From CAIYYX01 sp035530135 (lineage in GTDB: Bacteria; Pseudomonadota; Gammaproteobacteria; Burkholderiales; Rhodocyclaceae): a DNA stretch of 11,550 nt. Positions within the stretch are counted from its first letter, which is position 1. Each line of letters opens with the position of its first letter. The notes beneath the pieces were generated by a model. It was not told where the DNA came from and searched no databases. It saw nothing but the letters and a program-made list of their open reading frames with translations. The stretch covers positions 1 to 11,550 of the forward strand of contig DATKVJ010000003.1 in the NCBI GenBank assembly GCA_035530135.1, in the 5' to 3' direction. Shown in pieces: positions 6,643 to 11,550 of this stretch. The position numbers and the translations under genes are program-made.

Positions 6643-9350
6643 AAATGGACTCATCCGGCCTCGCCATGACCACCGTTCTGGATCGTCCGCGATCTGCCGG
6701 TTCGGTGTCGCGCAATGCGCCATTGTCCCAACTTTGGATCATTCCCTTCTTCGTGCTGTTGGTGTTAGGCACTTCGACGGTATGGATCACGCACGAAGAC
6801 TATGAGCAGACGCTGGCGCAGGAGTACCGCTTCCTCGGGGCCCACGCGCGCATCGCCGACGCCCAAATCGCCGGCGCGATGCGCAGCATCGAGCTGCTGC
6901 TGCAAAAGACCGCTGGGGATCGTCTGAACACGCCGCCGGACCGGCTTTCAACATTCGCGGCCGGGCTCGCCGCCAGCCTGGGCAAATTTCCGGAACTCGG
7001 CCAGTTGCTGAGCACCGACGCCGCGGGGCGAATCGAGGCGTCGAGCCGCCCGCAGCTCAAGGGGGCCAACGTCTCGGCGCACCGATACTTCAACGCGCTA
7101 CGCGACGAGCGCAGCCATCGGCGCGACTGTTTCGTGTCGCGACCCGCCAAGGCCGGCGGCGACATCGCGATCACGATGTCCTGCCCGATCGTCGATGGCC
7201 AGGGAGGTTTTCACGGCATCGTCGCCGCCACGCTGGCCCCCCAATTTTTCCATGCCATGCTGAACCAGATCAAGCCGAGGGGGGCCGGCAGCGCCATCGC
7301 CGTGGTCAACCGCGAGGGCACCATCCTCTACCGCCTGCCCGCGCCGCAGAGCTATCTCGGCGCCAGTCTGGCCATGAACGGGCCGTTCGGGCGGTTTCTG
7401 CACAGCGGCGTATCTTCGGCCCGAAAGCTCGGCGCCTCGACGCTAGAAGGCATCGAGCGGATCTGCGTGTTCCGCCGCATCGGCGATACCGGTCTCAACA
7501 TAATCCTGGCCGACCGCTTGGACGACGTGCTGGCACCCTGGCGCGACAAGCTCGCCAGGCGCGGCTTGTTCATCGCTCTGATCGCCGCCGCCACGCTCTA
7601 TCTCAGCGCGCTCGCCCACCGCCGCCAGCAGCAGGTGCTGGCCGGCAAGACCCTGGCCGAGCAGCTGATGAACGAGGGCGCCCTGGAGCGGCAGCGGCTG
7701 CGCAACGTGCTCGACAATCTGTTTTCCTTCGTCGCGCTGCTCGATCTCGACGGCTGCCTGCTCGAAGTCAACCGCGTGCCGCTGGAGCTGGCCGGTATCC
7801 GGCGAGAGGAGGTGCTCGGCGCCCATTTCGCCGAGACCCACTGGTGGTCGCACCAGCCGGAATTGCGGACGCAGCTCAGGGACGCCATGGATGGCGCGCG
7901 GCAGGGCAGGGTCTCGCGCTACGACGTCGCCCTGTTGATGGCCGAGGGGCGGGTCATGCCCATCGATTTCACCATCGGGCCGCTGCGCGATCACGAGGGT
8001 CGGATCGTCCAATTGGTGGCTTCCGGCGTCGATATCAGCGAGCGCAAGAGGGCGGAGGATTGGGTCCAGTTTCTCGCCCAGCACGACCTGCTCACAGGCC
8101 TGCCCAACCGGACGCTGTTCTCCGACCGGCTGACGCAGGCCATAGCGCAAGCTAGGCGGCAACAGACGCAGCTCGTCGTGCTGTTCGCGAATCTCGACCG
8201 CTTCAAGAACATCAATGATTTTCTCGGCCATCCGGTCGGCAACCAGGTGTTGCAGGAGGTGGCCCGACGTCTGACCGCCACGGTGCGGGAAACAGATACG
8301 GTGTGCCGTCAGAGCGGGGATGAATTCATTCTGCTGGTGCAGGGCATATCCGGTCCGGAGCAGGCGGCCCAGGTGGCCGGCAAGCTGCTCACCGCGCTGT
8401 CCCAGCCCTATTCGGTCGCCGGTCGCGAGCTGGTAACGAGTGCCAGCATCGGCATCGCCTGCTATCCCAGGGACGGCGAGGATGCGGAGGCGCTGGTGAT
8501 GAATGCCGATGCCGCCATGCACCACGCCAAGGAGTCCGGGCGCGGCCAGTACCAGTTCTTCTCCGAGCAGTTGAACGCCGACGCCCACGCCCGCCTGCTG
8601 CTCGAAAACGACTTGCGCCAGGCCTTGGCCAGGGGCGAGTTCATTTTGAATTATCAGCCGAAGCTGGATGTCGCGAGCGGCAGGATCACCGGCTGCGAGG
8701 CGCTGATCCGCTGGCAGCACCCGAACCTGGGCCTGGTTTCTCCCGCCCGCTTCATTCCGGTCGCGGAAGAGACCGGTCTGATCGTCGCGATCGGCGAGTG
8801 GGTGCTGGAAGAAGCCTGCCGCGAAGCGGTCAGGCTGCAGACGGCGGGTTTTCCCGGCCTGCTGATGTGCGTCAATGTCTCCGCCTTGCAGTTGCGCCAG
8901 GAGGATTTCGTCGAGCGGGTGAGCGGCATCCTGGCGCGTGCCGGGCTGGGGCCATCCCTGCTGGAGCTGGAGGTCACCGAGAGCATGATCATGCACGACG
9001 TGGTGCACGCCACCCGGATTCTGCAACAGCTCAACGACGCGGGCATCCGCCTGGCGATCGACGATTTCGGCACCGGCTACTCCTCGCTGGCCTATCTGAA
9101 GCGTTTCCCCATCCACGTCCTGAAGATCGACCAGTCCTTCGTGCGCGACATCATGACCGATCCGGACGATGCCGCGATCGTCCAGGCCATCATCGCGCTC
9201 GCGCACAGCTTGCGCCTGGGCGTGATCGCCGAGGGGGTGGAGACCCGCGAGCAGTTCGATTTCTTGAAAGCGCATCATTGCGATGCGGTTCAGGGCTACC
9301 TGATCGCCAAGCCGCTGACGATCGATCAGTTGCTCGCCCTGGCCGGCTGA
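6639..9350 (+). CDS. Membrane PAS-GGDEF-EAL protein, probable cyclic di-GMP phosphodiesterase
   Basis: This 903-residue protein probably hydrolyses cyclic di-GMP at the inner membrane in response to a periplasmic signal. Domains: membrane segment about 32-51; periplasmic Cache-like sensor about 52-305 (RYFNALRDE, ITMSCPIVDGQGGFHGIV); second membrane segment about 308-325; PAS domain about 350-470; GGDEF domain about 475-640; EAL domain about 650-900. EAL residues all look present: Glu687 in EAL, Asn746, Glu778 and Glu781, Asp808/Asp809 in DDFGTG, Lys829, Glu865, Gln885. The GGDEF half reads SGDEF (559-563). It has Asn518 where the metal-binding Asp of the DxD motif is usual and Asn535 where GHxxGD has Asp, while the inhibitory RxxD site (RETD, 550-553) is kept. 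The cyclase half is therefore probably weak or dead. The ATG overlaps the cheB stop (ATGA), so it belongs to the che operon. In-frame ATGs at 6645 and 6666 are possible alternative starts. Confidence 0.93.
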   Translation: MKMDSSGLAMTTVLDRPRSAGSVSRNAPLSQLWIIPFFVLLVLGTSTVWITHEDYEQTLAQEYRFLGAHARIADAQIAGAMRSIELLLQKTAGDRLNTPPDRLSTFAAGLAASLGKFPELGQLLSTDAAGRIEASSRPQLKGANVSAHRYFNALRDERSHRRDCFVSRPAKAGGDIAITMSCPIVDGQGGFHGIVAATLAPQFFHAMLNQIKPRGAGSAIAVVNREGTILYRLPAPQSYLGASLAMNGPFGRFLHSGVSSARKLGASTLEGIERICVFRRIGDTGLNIILADRLDDVLAPWRDKLARRGLFIALIAAATLYLSALAHRRQQQVLAGKTLAEQLMNEGALERQRLRNVLDNLFSFVALLDLDGCLLEVNRVPLELAGIRREEVLGAHFAETHWWSHQPELRTQLRDAMDGARQGRVSRYDVALLMAEGRVMPIDFTIGPLRDHEGRIVQLVASGVDISERKRAEDWVQFLAQHDLLTGLPNRTLFSDRLTQAIAQARRQQTQLVVLFANLDRFKNINDFLGHPVGNQVLQEVARRLTATVRETDTVCRQSGDEFILLVQGISGPEQAAQVAGKLLTALSQPYSVAGRELVTSASIGIACYPRDGEDAEALVMNADAAMHHAKESGRGQYQFFSEQLNADAHARLLLENDLRQALARGEFILNYQPKLDVASGRITGCEALIRWQHPNLGLVSPARFIPVAEETGLIVAIGEWVLEEACREAVRLQTAGFPGLLMCVNVSALQLRQEDFVERVSGILARAGLGPSLLELEVTESMIMHDVVHATRILQQLNDAGIRLAIDDFGTGYSSLAYLKRFPIHVLKIDQSFVRDIMTDPDDAAIVQAIIALAHSLRLGVIAEGVETREQFDFLKAHHCDAVQGYLIAKPLTIDQLLALAG

Positions 9351-9372
9351 GGGGTCGGCAGTACGCAGCGTC

Positions 9373-9399
9373 GGATAGCTTCGCTATGCTCGCAATGAC
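9373..9399 (-). repeat. Short palindromic repeat, left copy (minus orientation)
   Basis: Read on the minus strand this is GTCATTGCGAGC followed by ATAGCGAAGCTATCC, the form of a dispersed intergenic repeat that I remember from several unrelated bacterial genomes (the GTCATTGCGAG...GCAATCC type). It contains a small perfect hairpin ATAGC-TTC-GCTAT at 9375-9387. It lies 22 bases after the EAL gene stop and is inverted relative to the copy at 9427-9484. Read by eye; membership of a family needs a genome-wide search. Confidence 0.7.
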
Positions 9400-9426
9400 A
9401 AATCTGCGTCATCGCGATAAACCGTG

Positions 9427-9484
9427 GTCGTTGCGAGGAGCGAAGCGACGACCGCAGGAAGTCCCTGCGGAACGAAGCAATCCC
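9427..9484 (+). repeat. Short palindromic repeat, right copy with inserted hairpin
   Basis: This copy begins GTCGTTGCGAG and ends GAAGCAATCCC, in inverted orientation to the left copy. Bases 9427-9446 can pair with 9378-9399: eight pairs (GCTTCGCT with AGCGAAGC), a small asymmetric loop, then eleven more with one T.G wobble. Inside it sits a separate perfect hairpin, CCGCAGG (9452-9458), loop AAGTC, CCTGCGG (9464-9470). The short direct repeat ACGA stands on both sides (9448-9451 and 9472-9475). The copy ends almost at the stop codon of the minus-strand cyclase gene. Confidence 0.7.
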
Positions 9485-9486
9485 GG

Positions 9487-10659
9487 TTAAGTCGTCGGCG
9501 GATCGTCGAAGAGCACTCGGTCGCGTCCTCCCTGCTTGGCCAGGTACATCCGCCGGTCGGCCGCCTCCACCAGTTGCCGCCAGTCCCCGCACCTGTCCTG
9601 GCTGCGTTCGGCAAAGCCGATGCTGGCGGTCAGGCGCGAACCGTCCGGGCGTTCGCCGAAGCCCGCCTGCCGCAGGCGGGTCAGGGCCCGCCTGGCCTCG
9701 TCCGGGTCGGTGTCGGGCATGATCAGCACGAACTCCTCGCCGCCCCAGCGCACCAGGATGTCGGAGAGCCTCATGCTTTTGATCATCGCCGCCGCGGCCG
9801 CGATCAGCACCTTGTCCCCTGCGTCGTGACCGTAGCGGTCGTTGATCGTCTTGAAGTGATCGAGATCGACGAAGGCGATCGACAAGGGGACTTGGCTGCG
9901 CAGGGATATCTGGAACTGCCGCATCAGCAGTTCCTCGCCGCTGCGGCGGGAGAAGACCCCGGTCAATGGATCGCGGATGGCCTGGTGGAACAGTGCGATC
10001 ATGAAAGCGAGCTGGCTCATGCCGGAGAGGATGGCGACGCTGGTGATCAGCACCTGCAGCCAGAAGGCGCCGGCGAACGAGGGCCAGCCCAGCATCGGCC
10101 CGAACAGCAGGCCGGAGACGGCCTGGGTGAATAGCAGGGGTAGGGCGATCAGCAGACTCTCGATCATGGTCAGCGGGAATATCGAGATTCCCGCCAAAAG
10201 CACGAAGGGCAGGAAGGCGTAGCCGGCCTTGATCGCCTCCGAGAGACCCTGCAGATGGTAGTAAGCCAAAACCTCCTGGGTGGCGAGGTAGAAGAGGCCG
10301 GGAATCGCGAACAGCATCGCCAGCGCCCAGTAGGCGTCCGCCATGCTGCGATCGGGTCGCCAGCGTAGGGTCAGCAGCGCGAAGGCGCCGCTGGCGGCGA
10401 TGCGCATCAGCGCCAGCGCCGCCCACAGGGGGAAGGGAAAGAACAGGAAGTCGATGAAGCTCCACAAGGGCGTCAGGATGGCGAACAGCAAGGCCACCAG
10501 CCGGACGCGGTTGACGATCATCTGCGCCCGTCGTTCCCTGAGCAGGCCGATGTGGGTGCCGGGGGAGAGCAGGGCCGCCAGATCTTGCGCGCCCAGTTCG
10601 CCTGGCATCAGACCGGCCAGGCGCTGCGCCAGATACGCTGTCGGAAAACGGAGGCTCAA
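9487..10659 (-). CDS. Multi-pass membrane diguanylate cyclase (GGEEF)
   Basis: This enzyme should make cyclic di-GMP from two GTP at the inner membrane. The 390-residue product has a roughly 50-residue N-terminal cytoplasmic stretch, then about six hydrophobic segments (approximately 50-72, 76-97, 108-127, 145-162, 163-185, 196-225), and a GGDEF domain from about 229. The domain is complete: DPLTGVFSRR (230-239), FVDLDHFKTIND (263-274) with both metal-site Asp, GHDAGD (277-282), RLSD inhibitory site (297-300) and GGEEF (306-310), then SIGFAERS. The membrane part resembles MASE-type sensors in layout but I cannot name a family. The best start is TTG at 10659 with AAGGGA six bases before it; no ATG or GTG lies in frame between it and the upstream stop. 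The next in-frame ATG (10608, Met18) lacks a binding site. A longer open frame on the same strand is a shadow and shows no domain. Confidence 0.93.
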   Translation of the reverse strand: MSLRFPTAYLAQRLAGLMPGELGAQDLAALLSPGTHIGLLRERRAQMIVNRVRLVALLFAILTPLWSFIDFLFFPFPLWAALALMRIAASGAFALLTLRWRPDRSMADAYWALAMLFAIPGLFYLATQEVLAYYHLQGLSEAIKAGYAFLPFVLLAGISIFPLTMIESLLIALPLLFTQAVSGLLFGPMLGWPSFAGAFWLQVLITSVAILSGMSQLAFMIALFHQAIRDPLTGVFSRRSGEELLMRQFQISLRSQVPLSIAFVDLDHFKTINDRYGHDAGDKVLIAAAAAMIKSMRLSDILVRWGGEEFVLIMPDTDPDEARRALTRLRQAGFGERPDGSRLTASIGFAERSQDRCGDWRQLVEAADRRMYLAKQGGRDRVLFDDPPTT

Positions 10660-10691
10660 ATGGCGTCCCTTGGTCGAATGGCATCCCTTGG
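10656..10691. repeat. Tandem 18-base repeat covering the cyclase start and its binding site
   Basis: Two adjacent 18-base units, 10656-10673 and 10674-10691, differ at only two positions (third and tenth base). On the minus strand each holds CCAAGGGA, so the Shine-Dalgarno sequence of the cyclase gene is duplicated. The downstream unit supplies the working AAGGGA (10666-10671) and the TTG start; the upstream unit has TCG in the equivalent place and an out-of-frame ATG touching the duplicated AAGGG. The repeat is seen directly; its effect on translation is inference. Confidence 0.75.
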
Positions 10692-10699
10692 GGATAGCG

Positions 10700-10750
10700 C
10701 CGGTTTTTTCAGAAAAGAGCCGACATTATGCCGTAAGATATAAAATACAT
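10700..10750. promoter_or_regulatory. AT-rich part of the divergent intergenic region, probable promoters
   Basis: The gap 10660-10824 separates divergent genes, so promoters for both should lie here. The only AT-rich part of it is about 10700-10750, with TATA-like stretches (TAAGAT at 10734-10739 and TATAAA at 10739-10744 on plus, CATAAT at 10725-10730 on minus). No convincing -35 box stands at the right distance from any of them. Nearer yfcG a small hairpin CCCGG-CGA-CCGGG (10781-10793) lies in the presumed leader. Specific promoter assignment is not supported. Confidence 0.3.
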
Positions 10751-10824
10751 GGCATTCGGGGCGCTCGAACCGCGAACCATCCCGGCGACCGGGCATTTCC
10801 ACGAATCTTCCCTGAGGAGCGGCT

Positions 10825-11535
10825 GTGATAGATCTCTACTACTGGACCACCCCGAACGGCCACAAGATCACCATGTTCCTGGAGGAGGCCGGCCTGCCTC
10901 ACCGGATCGTGCCGATCAACATCGGCAAGGGCGAGCAGTTCGCGCCCGACTTCCTGAAGATCTCCCCCAACAACCGGATCCCCGCGATCGTCGACCGTGC
11001 CCCCGCAGATGGCGGTCCACCGCTGTCGGTGTTCGAATCCGGGGCGATCCTGCTCTATCTCGCCGACAAGACCGGCCGCTTCATTCCCGCCGAGCTGCGC
11101 GGGCGCAACGAGGTCCTGCAGTGGCTGTTCTGGCAGATGGGCGGCTTGGGGCCGATGGCCGGCCAGAACCATCACTTCCTAGCCTACGCGCCTGAGCCGA
11201 TCCCCTACGCGATCGAGCGCTACGTCAAGGAAACCTCGCGCCTCTACGCGGTGCTCGACCGTCGCCTGGCCGGGCGCGAGTACATCGCCGGCGACTACTC
11301 GATCGCGGACATGGCCTGCTATCCCTGGATCGTGCCCCACGAGCGGCAGCGTCAGAATCTCGCGGACTTTCCCAATCTCGGGCGCTGGTTCAAGGCGATC
11401 GGCGAGCGTCCGGCGACCGTGCGCGCCTACGCGCTGGCACAGGCGATCAATCCCGCGCCGACGGTCGACGAGGAGTCGAAGCGCATCCTGTTCGGCCAGG
11501 ATGCCGAAACGCTGAAATCGCCGCCGCGGGCTTGA
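10825..11535 (+). CDS. yfcG: YfcG-type glutathione transferase / disulfide oxidoreductase
   Basis: Cytoplasmic protein of the nu-class glutathione transferase group; E. coli YfcG has disulfide-bond oxidoreductase activity using glutathione without a catalytic Cys. The match to YfcG as I remember it is strong throughout: MIDLYYWTTPNGHKIT at the start with Thr9 and Asn11 of the active-site loop, ISPNNRIPAIVD (46-57) with the cis-Pro, SVFESGAILLYLA (68-80) with the Glu-Ser glutathione contact, then the helical domain QWLFWQMGGLGPM (99-111), GQNHHF (113-118), YSIADMACYPW (158-168). It is 236 residues, about 20 longer than the E. coli protein owing to a C-terminal tail. The start is GTG with GAGGAG (10814-10819) five bases before it. 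It stands alone, divergent from the cyclase gene, and shows no functional link to the che operon. Confidence 0.93.
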   Translation: MIDLYYWTTPNGHKITMFLEEAGLPHRIVPINIGKGEQFAPDFLKISPNNRIPAIVDRAPADGGPPLSVFESGAILLYLADKTGRFIPAELRGRNEVLQWLFWQMGGLGPMAGQNHHFLAYAPEPIPYAIERYVKETSRLYAVLDRRLAGREYIAGDYSIADMACYPWIVPHERQRQNLADFPNLGRWFKAIGERPATVRAYALAQAINPAPTVDEESKRILFGQDAETLKSPPRA

Positions 11536-11550
11536 GGAATACGCTCGTCA

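Larger units (their letters stand above)
9351..9486. terminator. Convergent intergenic region, possible bidirectional terminator
   Basis: This is the gap between the stop codons of two converging genes. It contains no gene I can support. The inverted repeat pair would fold into a long hairpin in RNA from either strand. No run of T follows any stem on either strand, so it is not a classic intrinsic terminator. A role as transcription end or message stabiliser is inference from position. Confidence 0.35.

Noticed and set aside
7443..9278. Long minus-strand open frame (611 codons) opposite the EAL gene
   Set aside because: It has a low-complexity composition rich in Gln, His, Asp, Leu and Arg, typical of the antisense frame of GC-rich DNA, and no domain. 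The plus strand encodes a clear multi-domain protein over the same bases.
9326..10684. Longer minus-strand frame (452 codons) with an ATG start over the cyclase gene
   Set aside because: It is a different frame from the GGEEF protein, Arg/Pro/Ala-rich and without domains; its ATG directly abuts the AAGG sequence and has no proper spacing.
10702..10723. T-rich stretch with possible stem as an intrinsic terminator
   Set aside because: The stem is mostly A-T and wobble pairs, the T run is inside rather than after it, and it lies upstream of both divergent genes where no transcript is expected to end.
1..11550. tRNA, rRNA, CRISPR arrays, insertion sequences, phage or defence genes
   Set aside because: None seen; almost all the window is taken up by the eight genes described, and the gaps hold only the short repeats listed.

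Overview
The window is GC-rich and densely coded, and reads as a stretch of a proteobacterial chromosome. The chemotaxis proteins and the SGDEF/EAL protein look most like those of Betaproteobacteria (Rhodocyclaceae-like). That placement rests on protein style only and is not proven.

Layout: positions 1-9350 are one tightly packed plus-strand operon: cheA (5' end outside the window), an mcp receptor gene, cheW, cheR, cheD, cheB and a membrane PAS-GGDEF-EAL gene. Gaps are 21 bases or less, and three junctions overlap (cheR/cheD and cheB/EAL by ATGA, cheD/cheB by 16 bases), so translation is probably coupled. Positions 9351-9486 hold no gene but carry an inverted pair of short palindromic repeats between convergent genes. 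Positions 9487-10659 (minus strand) encode a multi-pass membrane diguanylate cyclase with an intact GGEEF site and a likely TTG start. The 165-base divergent gap beyond it contains a tandem 18-base repeat spanning that start, and an AT-rich patch. A complete plus-strand yfcG-type glutathione transferase gene (10825-11535) closes the window.

How the genes work together: the receptor senses a stimulus and, through CheW, controls CheA autophosphorylation. CheR methylates the receptor, CheB demethylates or deamidates it when phosphorylated by CheA, and CheD deamidates it, which together give adaptation. No cheY or cheZ lies in the window. CheA also carries a pair of MshEN-like motifs of the kind that bind cyclic di-GMP in type II secretion/MSHA ATPases, although the second copy is degenerate. 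The operon ends with a protein whose EAL active site looks complete while its GGDEF site has lost several key residues, so it is probably a phosphodiesterase. A cyclic di-GMP input to this chemotaxis array is the most interesting hypothesis here, but it is inference. Apart from that, the window is a conventional chemotaxis locus, and I see no clear sign of a wholly new system.
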